Positions 1-10,354 of a stretch of DNA of 64,000 nucleotides are shown piece by piece; position 1 is the first letter of the stretch; each line of letters opens with the position of its first letter. Made by a program: the position numbers and the translations under genes. The stretch lies in contig NW_027192193.1 in NCBI RefSeq assembly GCF_041956535.1, positions 512,235-576,234 of the forward strand, read 5' to 3'. Under the pieces are notes generated by a model that saw nothing but the letters and a program-made list of their open reading frames with translations, searched no databases and was not told the origin of the DNA. Source of the DNA: Calcarisporiella thermophila CBS 279.70 (lineage: Eukaryota; Calcarisporiellomycota).

Positions 1-3000
1 AATGTCTGCAAAACACCAATGACCCCCATGTTCCGGTGGTATGACGATACAGGATCAATCCAGGGCGTAATCCCATTTAATTTCTCAACCACGGTTAATA
101 GAAGATCATGATTGGATTTTTTGAGTGTAAATGCAAGCGCCAAAGGTGACTTAATGATGGTGGAAAGTAGGGTGAGTGCGTACTGTCGACAGGCTCCATT
201 TTTTTCACTTATGATGGAAAAGAGAGTAGGCATTGCCTCCAGTCGAATAAACCCCGAAACAACCGCCTAGAGACAAAAATATCAATAATAAATAAAATGG
301 TGTATTAGATAAGTGAAATTACCTGTTTTCCAATGTTAAACGTGGTTAATTCATTGAGAAGGCATAGAAGAGCACTGGCTTGGCCCGAATCGATATCACC
401 GTTCACAACGCCACCAACAAGCTGGTCAATACAGCTTATCGAGTAGAGATGATAGGTGAGGAGGGCTATCAGATGGGAAGGATGGAAGTGTTCATCCTCT
501 TGTTCCTGTCGAGTATGTCTGAAGCGCGGAACAAGGATGTCAGAAAGAGGCCTCTGCCATCCACGGAGTAATGCTTGAGGCTCGAACTTTTCTCTGGGTG
601 TCGCCTCTTCCGCCACCCCTTCACAAGTTTCTAAAGAGTGACTGAGGCTATTGCGCCAAGCATCGAAGGGGCCTTGGGCAGTACGCACACTTCGTACATC
701 AAACGCAAGCATTTTTCTATGATTTGATCCTAGCAATGCTTGAGTCAGGGCGGAGAGTAAACTCTCATCCTTACGATAATTGGAATGATAAAGCTCGTCC
801 AGAAGGAAAGTCATCCCTGAACCTGAAGAAAGAGTCACTGTGAACAGTCGAGTAACTGCATTGACTAAGCAGTTGAACGTTTTGCTAGATTCCTTCAAGG
901 GCTTTAGTGAAAATATCCTGGTGATATGGTGGAACAAGCACTTATGTTTCATGATAATAAAGCCTGATTGGTGAAGGCTCATTGTCTCTTCCTCTAGGAG
1001 ATATTCGGAACTGTTGCTGTGTGGTTTGCGAGGTGTAGACAAAAGCCAAGCTATGTCAAGTATAGCGCTGGAAACCTGCTGAAATGCTTCATGGTTCATT
1101 AAAGACTTTTCATCCGAACAGCGTGCCAATTCTGTGGCCGATTCTTCAACTTGAGCGCAAGCTTCGAGGAGTCGAACTAATTGAACAAGTTGCATCAAGA
1201 GTAACCCAATCCTTGCTGGACAGGCTGATTGATATACTAAAGGTAGTATGAGGGATTGATACAATGAAAGCTTAGCCTGGTCAGAAGCAGGCTTTCCCGC
1301 ACTTGCACTATTCCATCCAAGAATATACTCAAGGATACAGGGTTGGACCGTGGTGCCCACAATACACTTCAATATACGAAATTTCATAAGGGAAGTTATA
1401 TGCTCAATGGTAAGCAACTCAACCACCGAGTCAATTATACCTCGATCCTATGTAAAATAGAAATAAGATTAGAATCAGCTACATATCAGGGGAACATATG
1501 TATAGAAACTTGCAATAAAGATTTTGGCAAAATTCTCATCTACTTCGCAGCACTTTATTATTAGGTTTAATCCGCTTGTCAGTGTCCGAAAATTACTCTA
1601 GAAAAATCGTATTGTTAACACAGACCCTATACTATAAAATATCAATATATACCCTTGTATTTTTCAATTTAAGAGAAAAACTAATTCCATTGGCGATGCC
1701 ATTCAGGATATCTGAAAGAAAAATAAGTGTATTAGATACACTTAGGTTGCACACGATGAACTTCGACTAACCTTTGACATCTATATGCAGAGATCTCGCC
1801 CAAGTAAACCCCATAGCCAAAACGCCAAAAATTTCATCCATATAAAGAATGACCTGTGCATTGTATTTATATCGTTCTTCGTCTTTTGAGAATGGTGCAT
1901 GTTGATGAAGAAGGGAATTCAAGAACGCTACACGTTCACAGAGTCGTCTCCAATCGTCTTCCTTAGCCTTGTGCGTCTCAATATTAAATGGTAATGAGCA
2001 AGGATTGCGAAAGAACTACTCAAAATTAAGGATAGTTAAAGCTTCAATTACATCTATTTAATCGTCTAAATGCTCACTGTCAGAAGCGATCCATTTCGTA
2101 ACCTTTTTCGCGAATGAGGCAAGACCCATTGTGACATATCCGTGGGTATATTCATCCCAAATCTTGAAGTTAGTGCGATCTTCTTCACGAGATTTGTAGA
2201 TTGCTTCATTGATACAGATATCTGACTTGAACTAGTCTCCAAATCAAGCTTAGGGTCAGATTTGACAGAGGTTATATCTGTTAAGCGAGCTAAATCTTCC
2301 AATGGCATTTTGACAGCAATTAATTCACTTCTCTCGGCAATATCTAGCGTTTCTGCGTCAGGGAATGTCTTGATTCCGATCTTTCGAGAAATGCTGCGTT
2401 GGTCGTCATCGCAAAGAACTTGGTTAATCTGATCGAAAGAAATATGACCCAGCATATCCTCTGAATTTTTAACTATATATTGCGGATTCTCATCTTCATC
2501 CACGTAGCCATAGATACAAATTGTCAGACTTTCATATTTCCCTTTGAATATGATAGAATATGGAATTGTCTAGAGAAAGAGCAGAATTAATGAGCTAGGA
2601 AAAATTTCGCAAACTCAAAAATTAACTCACATCGGAGGCATCACTGATGTCAAATTTTTGCAGCCCAAGACTTCCATCAAATCGCAACGGCATCAACCTT
2701 AAATGCTGCTCCATATTTGTCTGATCCTCGCTGTCTTTAGTAGGAGTCGTCGCTGACCCGGTGTATATTATGAGATCAAGATCAAATTCATTAGGAAGTG
2801 TGCACCTAACATATATATCCATAAAAATTGAAATCATGAGAAAAAACACGTAATTAATGCGTCTCAATGAGGCCAAGTATCTCCAAGAACGTTGGAAAGT
2901 TGATAAAAAAATCGAAGAATATAAGCATAAGAGAAATATGAATTTATGAATTTACCCAAAGTGTTCCTTCTTCCCGCACTTTGCGAATGGGCAAACCCCC

Positions 3001-3143
3001 CTTGGTGCTATATGCAGCTCTCTGAGTTTCACTTTCTTGATGAATTTAATGCTTTCCAGTGCCATCCCTTCAATAGATTTGGGAGAAGTCACAGATCTCC
3101 CCCTGTGGGATGGGTAAAGGGTTCCGAAATACAAGAGCGTCAT
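1..3143 (-). CDS. VIRMA: Virilizer-like m6A methyltransferase-complex subunit (partial, C-terminus beyond left edge)
   Basis: Virilizer is the large scaffold of the nuclear METTL3-METTL14 associated complex that places N6-methyladenosine on mRNA. The first exons rebuild the VIR_N domain: LLYFGTLY near the start, then KVKLRELHIAPRGVCPF, then CTLPNEFDLDLIIYT directly after the first intron, then ESLTICIYG in exon 3. This order matches the beta-sandwich start of Virilizer proteins. Later exons are helical and repeat-like, as in the armadillo body of the family. Exons read by hand: 2956-3143, 2631-2805, 2078-2569, 1772-1976, 323-1440 and <1-266, with all phases agreeing. The start could also be the in-frame ATG at 3170. 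The gene is divergent from the BioF-like gene, with about 300 bp between the start codons. The family call rests on the N-terminal domain; the body is too divergent to judge by eye. Confidence 0.78.
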
Positions 3144-3448
3144 GTTTTTTGACGGCAACGTTAGAGGCATGTTATTTCAGAACATAATCGCTTGTGGGGG
3201 AAAAAGAGGGACGGTGGGGTTATCAAGGTTAAGTTAAAAAAGCGTTCAAGCAATAGAAAGTAAACGTGCGGCAAAGAGATGACGTCCTAAAGAGACTGCT
3301 ATCGTGACCGTTTTCATTTCATGGATGCACAAAGCTATACACAATATTACCCAACAAATTCTCGAGGGATTTATTACCGGCTCACCAGTTACTCTTAGCA
3401 TATACCTGACTTATTCGCATTTTCTCTTGCTTCATTCAGACGTATTTT

Positions 3449-4850
3449 ATGACGAGCAAACTTGAATATCAGCTCGCCCAAAAACTAGAGCATAGAACAC
3501 AGCGAGCTCTTTTGCGTCAGCTTCCTCTACATTCAACGTCCCTCGTTGACTTCTCATCTAATGACTTCCTAGGACTTTCTCATTATTCACCTTTTCATAC
3601 ACGCTTTCTTGCTGAGCTAGAGCTACTTAAGCGTCTGGGATCCACTGGCTCTCGTCTTCTCACTGGGAATTCAACTTATGCACTTGAGTTAGAAAATCAA
3701 ATTGCTGCGTTCCATGGTGCAGAATGTGCTCTACTCTTTAACTCAGGATACGATGCCAACGTGGGCTTTTTTTCATCTGTTCCTCAACCGAACGACACAG
3801 TTATTTACGATGAGTATATACATGCGAGCGTGCATGACGGTTTAAAGACGTCACGTGCTAAAAAGAAACTCAAGTTTAGACATAATGATGTGGCTGACTT
3901 GGAGAAAATCCTAAGAGAAGTTAGAGCGCAGGATCGCGATGGGAATTTAATTATTGCAATTGAGACCTTATACTCTATGGATGGAGACACGCCTCCCTTA
4001 AAGGAGATTGTCGAAATTGTTGAAAAGTATTGTGGTTACCTTGTTGTAGACGAAGTAAGTTAGACATCTGAAATCGGTTAATTTTAGCTGCTTTCACTAA
4101 CCTGGAGCTATATCATCCTGATAGGCCCATGCCACTGGCGTGTGTGGGGAACGCGGGAGTGGTTTGGTTTGTGAACTTGGACTAGAAAAGCGTATATTTG
4201 CGCGTTTGCACACATTTGGCAAGTCTCTGGCGAGTAATGGAGGTATACATTTTATTTTCTTTCACCATTAGTGCTAGAAAACTAGGCTAATTTTGTATGA
4301 TGGATATAGCGGTATTCCTTTGTAATGAGATCACTCGTTCATACCTAATCAACTACGCTCGGTCATTGATCTATACCACATTTTTATCCTTTCCGTCACT
4401 TGCAAGTGTAAAATGCGCATATGATTTGCTTATCAGCGGAGATACTTGTCATGTAAATACATTTAAAGTTGCCTCTGCCTTTGCCCAGTGCCTTAAACTT
4501 TCCATATTCTTTAAACATTTTAGCTGCGCCAAAAACTTCAATTTCTTATTCGTCACTTCCGTTCCACCCTCAAACTTCCTCCTCATTTGCTCCTGCCATC
4601 AACAAGCCCAATCCAGGGCATTGTTCTTCCAGGTAATTCGAGAGTGCGGCATTTGGCTAACTTCCTGATATCACGTGGGTTTCAAGTACTTCCTTTATGT
4701 TCACCTACTGTTCCAAGAGGAAAAGAGCGCGTTCGTATTTGCTTGCATGCGCACAATTCGCAAGAGGAAATTGAGATGCTCGCAAAGGCGGTGATGGAAT
4801 ATTTTGCAGAGCGTAAGGAATTACTGGAAGAATTAAAATCCAGATTATGA
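3449..4850 (+). CDS. bioF: 8-amino-7-oxononanoate synthase-like (alpha-oxoamine synthase), probable peroxisomal biotin enzyme
   Basis: PLP-dependent alpha-oxoamine synthase; BioF condenses pimeloyl-CoA (or ACP) with alanine to give KAPA in biotin synthesis. Four exons join in frame to 397 aa: 3449-4054, 4125-4242, 4310-4452 and 4524-4850. Family motifs appear in order: SSNDFLGLS, GSTGSRLLTGN, FNSGYDANVG, VVDEAHATGVCGERGSG (PLP-ring Asp and His), HTFGKSLASNGG with the Schiff-base Lys, YLINYARSLIYTT, and the C-terminal PTVPRGKERVRICLHAHNS. The protein ends in Ser-Arg-Leu, a classic PTS1. Fungal BioF enzymes are known to be peroxisomal, so the tail agrees with the family call. Related enzymes (KBL, ALAS, SPT) are less likely: the length is short, there is no mitochondrial or membrane extension, and the best motif fit is to BioF. 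Confidence 0.85.
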
Positions 4851-5403
4851 GAATTCCAGTAATTTTAATCACAATGGCATAGCAGAGTGTCTATACGGAC
4901 TTGCACTTTTATATAGACATGTAGACTTACTATTGATAGATCCAGGTTTTAGGGTTTTAAAAAATAAAAATTGCTCGTCACATTTTTCTCTTTCCAATTA
5001 ACCTTTAGCCTCACTCTTCTTACTATCCCTTTCTTTGATGCGCCCAAGTTAACTTAAATGATTTAGGCCGTAATTGCTTGTAGGACAGATCAGTGTAATC
5101 GGCATGACATCTAGGTTGCAGTTATCTTTTGAATCTTAATTGCCCTAATTTTGCCAGTTCTAAATTTTCGTTTTACTCTTGAGTAGAATGACGTAAGTTC
5201 CGAAATGTCTAAAGACGCTATGACCATCCTACCGCGTGTTCATGGATCCAAAAAATAACTCATTTTTTCATTGTTTGATAATAAATAAATTTCATGTTAA
5301 AATGGATCCCTTGTATTCATTAAATAAGTGCACCTACTTTTTAATGGCTTCTCCCTCCTTTTTTCTCCAAACCGATCTCTAGACTTATCCCAGTCACTCT
5401 TTC
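4851..5403. other. Intergenic, no gene seen
   Basis: This 553-bp AT-rich stretch holds the 3' flank of the BioF-like gene and the promoter side of the phosphoesterase. I see no ORF, RNA or repeat worth naming. Confidence 0.6.
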
Positions 5404-7592
5404 ATGTCATTGCATCCTTACTTCCTCTTCTTCGGTACACTATTTGCCACACTGATATCAGCCGTCGTAGAAGCTTTCGGGCGACAATGTAGAAATGAAC
5501 CAAACGATTTTTCCACTCCTACAGAAGCACCCGGTCTTTTAAATGACATGACAATACGATCCACTCTCCCTACCTACCCTGAGGATCTGTCCATTGAGTT
5601 CACATTTTCTCGTAAAAGACCCCGAAATAGACTGTTCGAACGAGGGCTTCAAAGGATTTTCAGTTTCTCAAAAGTATCAGAGGCAAGAGATCAGGAGTTC
5701 GATGCCTTAAAAAAGAAGAAGCAAAACAAAGCAAATACCCCAACTGACACACCTCCGAATCTTAAGCTTGCGTTCATTGCAGACCAGGGCCTAGGAGAGA
5801 ATTCTCGTAAAGTGCTGACTATGATCCGTGAATGGGGTGCACACGCTGTCATACACAATGGTGATTTTGATTATCATGACTCTCCAAGAAAATGGATCCA
5901 ACAGGTATTATCAAACTGAATTTCGAGTGATGGCATTAATGAATTAATTCACTATTGATGCAGATTGATAGCATACTTGGTCCCGATTTTCCTTACTTTG
6001 CCAGCATTGGCAATCATGATCAAGTCAAATGGAAGGGACGATACGGATATAAACACATCTTAATCGATCGCCTCTATCGCACAAAAATGCATCGTCACTG
6101 TCGAGGAGACTATGGAGTCAATATGGAATGCAACTTCAATGGAGTCGTAAGTCCATATATTTCTGGTATACTCTTTTCAGTTGACAATATTTCAGACATA
6201 AATATTAGCACTTCATCCTCTCTGGAGTGGGAATTCGGGGAACTGGGCATGCAGATTTTGTTGATGATGTGTTTTCTCGAAGTCGTAATACTTGGAAGAT
6301 ATGGTAAAGAAATTGCAAAATACCTTATGTGTTGAGAGATATACATACTTATATAACGGTATTCATCCGTAGCAATTGGCATAAAAACCAGAGAATGTTC
6401 CAAACAGGTCCCTACTCTATTTCTTCCTTACTCCTTCCTCTATTTATTCCTTACTCCATTGCCAACGGCTTTCTTTATTAGGTAAAAAACACGATGAAGT
6501 AGGCTATGAGATATATGAAGCATGCCGCCGGCACGGAGCTATCGTTGCTACTGCACATGAACATTCTTATGAACGCACTCATCTCATTTCCAACTACGAA
6601 TCACAACAAATTGCGTCAATGAATGGAACTCTGCATCTTAGACCCGGGCATAGTTTTGCATTTGTAAACGGTCTTGGTGGAGAAGAAACGCGGCCGTGGC
6701 AAAACGGTATGGAAAAAAAGCCTTGGTGGGCAGCAACTGCTAGCAGTAATGTACGTGGAAATGCGCAAATTGGACCTCCATGGTTTATAGTATAATGGGA
6801 ATCTGAATTTTTGCTTCAAATAGAATAATGTAGATTTTGGTGCATTCATGTGCGAATTTCATATTGATGGTGAGCCCAACAAGGCCCGTTGCATGTTTAG
6901 AGACATAAACAGGAAAATCTGGGATCGTGAGTATTCGATATTTCATTTTGGATGACGTAAAAACAATACTAATCCCCATATTCTGGATAGAATTCGATGT
7001 CTACTCTCATCCCAATGCACCAGCCTATAATTCCTTTCAGGCAGCCCGCACACGATTTTTAGAATATCCCGTCACCTCACTCTCCGATATACAAGCCCAA
7101 GCAGCACTCGCTCTGCCATCAGAAAATTCCAGAATCATACCCATTGCGGGAAGTCGCAACGGGACCTATGCGTCAATAGTATTTCGCAACATACACCTCA
7201 TATCGCACGAGCGCATAGATCATGCACATTTGCAATTATTGATACTTCCGTGGTCCTCACATTCTCAAATGCAAATTAAAAGTAGCGCCAAAGTACGGTT
7301 GGAAATTAGAGTTTCCAGACAGATAACGAAAGAGGATATCCTTCTTTCGGCCAACGTGATCATAGAGGAGCAGTTAGAAGAGTTCGAAACAGGTGAAATA
7401 TGGGTATCCCCCGATATAGCTCCGTTGATCAGACCGCTTCTTCTGGAAGAAGGGGATTCAAAGGGAGATATTACCGTTGAACTGCGCGGGACATTGGATT
7501 CCGATGCCGCTGAGGCAGAGATACAGGCTTATGCTTGGGGTGAAAGCGGATGTTTTGCCCCTACCCTCACTTTACAGACCAAACTTGCTTAG
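5404..7592 (+). CDS. Secreted calcineurin-like metallophosphoesterase
   Basis: Seven exons join in frame to about 595 aa: 5404-5904, 5964-6146, 6209-6303, 6373-6407, 6482-6750, 6824-6926 and 6991-7592. A hydrophobic N-terminus (PYFLFFGTLFATLISAVV) looks like a signal peptide. The metal-binding blocks of the calcineurin-like superfamily follow in order: FIADQGLG (D-x-G variant), HNGDFDYHD, ASIGNHDQ, and TAHEHSYER (the GHxH-type block). HEHSYER is typical of the purple acid phosphatase branch. A region of about 200 residues after the catalytic part (last exon) is beta-rich in appearance and not recognised. The likely role is phosphate-ester hydrolysis in the secretory pathway or outside the cell; the substrate is unknown. 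Exon 4 is only 35 nt and its donor (GTCCCT) is weak, so that junction is the least certain. Confidence 0.8.
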
Positions 7593-7935
7593 CACAGAGA
7601 GGTTGATATCATTAATTAAATCTTATTTATATCATGTTGATTCACTAGGAATGTTTATTGCATTAATTATTTTGTGCACTCACAACTATTCTTTATTTTC
7701 TAGAATTTTTAGCTCTTATTAACATGTTTTTTCAGCATAGGTAATATATAGCTTATCCATGGATGTATTTTCTTTATTGATTATTCATTTTCCATTATTT
7801 TTAAACCAATCTACATTTGTATTTATGGGGATGAGTGTAATATCTTTCCTATATGGAGAGCGGAGAAGCGGAAAGATGAAAACAAACCTCGTAATTAGCC
7901 CAAGCAAACGACATATTTGATGATTTGAATCAATG
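7593..7935. other. Convergent intergenic, no gene seen
   Basis: AT-rich 3' flanks of the phosphoesterase (+) and the small secreted protein (-). No feature is recognised. Confidence 0.5.
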
Positions 7936-8463
7936 TCAAGCGAAGATGGAATAGCGTGAAAAAAATCTCGGGAATCTCCTGAACTCAAAGAAAGGGCGAG
8001 CTCTGATCCAAAAGCCAGGGGTCAGAAAAATTCTACTGTGCCGGAATGGAAAGTATTGTTGACGTTTCTCAAGTACTGAATTAGGGCTGTTGGAATCGCG
8101 AGAAGCACTTTCCTCAAACCAACCTAATACCCCCTCCCCTTCACCTAAACTTCCCTCTGCTTTCCTTTTTCCGGTCGTTTTGACTTTATCTTCCTTATGA
8201 ATAGTCCCCACCCCCTTCAGAATCTCTCCGATATTACTGACATCTCCTTTCCCGGCTACGGAGATGAAAATGTTGTGTGGTTTCAAACGAATTTTAGGTA
8301 CAATGGGCCGATCGCCATGAAGCGGCGTTGGAATCTGAATGAGAGTTGAAAGATCAGGGGTTTCACGTGGAGTAATATCGACCGCCGTCGGGAGCACAGG
8401 TTGCACCGGCAAGGACGACACAAAGGATGCAAGGACAATGAAGAAAATGAAGGCGTATATCAT
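7936..8463 (-). CDS. Small secreted precursor with Kex2-type sites and an Arg/Phe-rich C-terminal peptide (hypothetical)
   Basis: Uninterrupted 175-aa ORF. Residues 1-18 form a strong signal peptide (MIYAFIFFIVLASFVSS). The middle is Pro-rich, then Gly/Lys-rich. Dibasic KR pairs sit at residues 99-100 and 133-134; the second, in LEKR, is a typical fungal Kex2 cleavage context. The 41 residues after it start with Gln-Gln and contain about eight Arg and eleven Phe with a single Glu, so the released peptide would be strongly cationic and aromatic. No cysteine is present. I recognise no family. It is divergent from another small secreted-type ORF at 8902. It could be a peptide hormone or pheromone-like precursor, a surface protein or an effector, or not a gene at all; the signal peptide and dibasic spacing favour a real gene. 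Confidence 0.55.
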   Translation of the reverse strand: MIYAFIFFIVLASFVSSLPVQPVLPTAVDITPRETPDLSTLIQIPTPLHGDRPIVPKIRLKPHNIFISVAGKGDVSNIGEILKGVGTIHKEDKVKTTGKRKAEGSLGEGEGVLGWFEESASRDSNSPNSVLEKRQQYFPFRHSRIFLTPGFWIRARPFFEFRRFPRFFSRYSIFA

Positions 8464-8901
8464 GGTGTATGCCCTCGGCGGGATATCTTGTTTCGTGCAA
8501 AGAATTGCTCAAATCAAGGATTAGCTGAGTGCTGGTCAGATTAAATAACAACGCAAGGAAACAGAATTAACATAATAGGCTTCTTTTTGATGGTGAATAT
8601 TTTTAGTAAAAAGCAAAAATGATAACCGAACGTTTGGATATATAGATCCTAGAGAACGAGTTTATTTCATGGAAAAGCATATAATATTCATCTTCTTGGA
8701 TAGTTATATTTTAAAATAGACCCACTTTTTCAAATAATTTCGTGAACACCAGTCTACCTTGTATATCAACCTCTTTCCTAATTTCTTAGGGTCCACCTCA
8801 TTGAACTCAAATATCTTCATTCACTATTTTACTGTTTCTACCCCCAAAGAAGCTCTATCAAGACGGCTAAAATAGAAGAGACGAATTCCAATTCAAATAG
8901 C
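8464..8901. promoter_or_regulatory. Divergent promoter region between two small secreted-protein ORFs
   Basis: 438 bp, AT-rich, between the start codons of the two small ORFs. No specific operator was identified; the function is inferred only from gene orientation. Confidence 0.4.
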
Positions 8902-9225
8902 ATGTACAATGCCAAGAAACCTTATCTTCTGGCTACACTAGCTTTACTTGTTCTTATCGCATTAGGGACCTCCTCTGCTGCCATCACTGGGCAGCGGCAG
9001 GGGCAGCAGCGGCAGAAATCGCCCCCAATTCTGCCTACTTTACAGCCGGCCGTTGAGCCCCCAATTTCTGGCCGCGCAAAAAAGAAGATGTCTGTAACAC
9101 AGACCATACATGTGCCAACTAAAGAAACTGGAGAGCCGCAGATCAGCCAAGTCCAAGAATTATTTCAGCTGGAAGTTTTAATTTTAGGATATGTAGTAAG
9201 CAATGTCCCAAACGTTTCTATTTAG
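8902..9225 (+). CDS. Small putative secreted protein (hypothetical)
   Basis: ORF of 107 aa. Residues 6-27 (KPYLLATLALLVLIALGTSSAA) read as a signal peptide with an Ala-rich cleavage region, followed by a Gln/Arg-rich stretch (TGQRQGQQRQ), a Pro-rich stretch and a basic RAKKK cluster. No known domain and no Cys pairs. The end is uncertain: GTAGTA/GTAAGC near 9192 could be a donor leading to a further exon that I cannot place. The only context clue is the divergent secreted precursor on the other strand. Confidence 0.4.
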   Translation: MYNAKKPYLLATLALLVLIALGTSSAAITGQRQGQQRQKSPPILPTLQPAVEPPISGRAKKKMSVTQTIHVPTKETGEPQISQVQELFQLEVLILGYVVSNVPNVSI

Positions 9226-9782
9226 AAAGCGTTATGTGGGCGGTTAAGATAAGTGATGTAGTTTCACTAATAATTGGATAATGAATTGAGAATCTCTATC
9301 GTATAATCTTGATAAGAATTGGGTCAAACACGCTCTTTAGAATGTTGTACAACTCTAGAATAGAGCACGGCAAAAGCTCAAAGAATACATTACATTCTTT
9401 TGCAATATAAAGATATCTGCACTCTAGTTGGCATTTTAGTTCCCGCTAGTATCTCCTAGTATTGATTGCTCTTTGGATATTTACTTTAGGTAATTCTGAA
9501 ATTTTTTAGTGTTGTAGTCGAGTCAGTTGGTTAAAGCAGGCTGCTATTATTCTTCTCTATCCGCTCATACTACTAATCACACTTTTATCGTTTCTTTACG
9601 AGATGAACATTAATATCTTAGCCCTACCCGGTTAGAGGTTTAAATTCTAATGATTTTTGAGTCGCGTAGAACACTTTGCAAGTTAACATGTTATTAAGGA
9701 GGAAAAATAATTAACAGCGAAGAGAAATATACATAAGCAATAGGTTGGTGAAAATATATATACTAGAAAGCTATTAAACTCA
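9226..9782. other. Intergenic with a weak tRNA-like signal, no gene called
   Basis: 557 bp, AT-rich. Around 9516-9532 there is an A-box-like string and around 9631-9641 a B-box-like GGTTTAAATTC, but no acceptor stem closes around them, so I do not call a tRNA. Confidence 0.4.
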
Positions 9783-10150
9783 TCATTTATCCTTCTTCAT
9801 CTCCTCCCTAGTTTTTTCAATGACATCCTGCGATACATCACCCGTCAGAGCCGAGTCAGACTCCATGTACTTGACAAATCTAAAAATTCAAAGCCAATTA
9901 GTGCGCCAATTTCAATAGATGAGAGGAGAAGATACACTCACGCGTTAATAGCCAAGAATAGCCCAACATTAATTACAAACAGCATAATCACGTAGATGTT
10001 GGCCTTTGTCAAAAATGCAAGGAACACTAAGCTCACGAAAAGGGCGATGAACGAGACATTCATCACTCTAACTACTCCGGGCTTCACGCCGGGCATGAAG
10101 AGTGAATCCGTAAAATCTTGCAATATAGATGATGGTTGTTGTGTCGACAT
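9783..10150 (-). CDS. PKR1: Pkr1-type V-ATPase assembly factor
   Basis: Two exons (9942-10150 and 9783-9879) give 101 aa. The N-terminal half has the Pkr1 pattern: an amphipathic start with SLFMPGVKPG, then two closely spaced membrane segments, VSFIALFVSLVFLAFLT and IYVIMLFVINVGLFLAI, separated by KAN (yeast Pkr1 has TKSN at the same place). The charged C-terminus (REEMKKDK) faces the cytosol in the family. Pkr1 is a small ER protein that helps assemble the Vo sector of the vacuolar ATPase. The length is close to that of filamentous-fungal homologues. The donor GTGAGT and the acceptor TTTTTAG are clear. Confidence 0.82.
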
Positions 10151-10354
10151 TTTTAACTCGTCCTTTTCTTATTATATATCGTTTGTTGAAACGCTGCTGA
10201 AATTCACCTCCAATCTAGGAAGAAATTATTCGGTGCCAAAATTTATTTACAAAAAAACATCACACTGGTAATAAATTGGTCGAAATTTTATATATAGCAA
10301 AAATAAAAAAATTAGGATTAGAGTAAAATTGGTCATAAAACAAAATAATTTTTT

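Noticed and set aside
9505-9660. Possible intron-containing tRNA on the + strand (A-box-like at 9516, B-box-like at 9631)
   Set aside because: The boxes are about 105 nt apart and I cannot close an acceptor stem or a clear anticodon stem around them; the T-arm needs a wobble pair. A tRNA-specific covariance search would decide.
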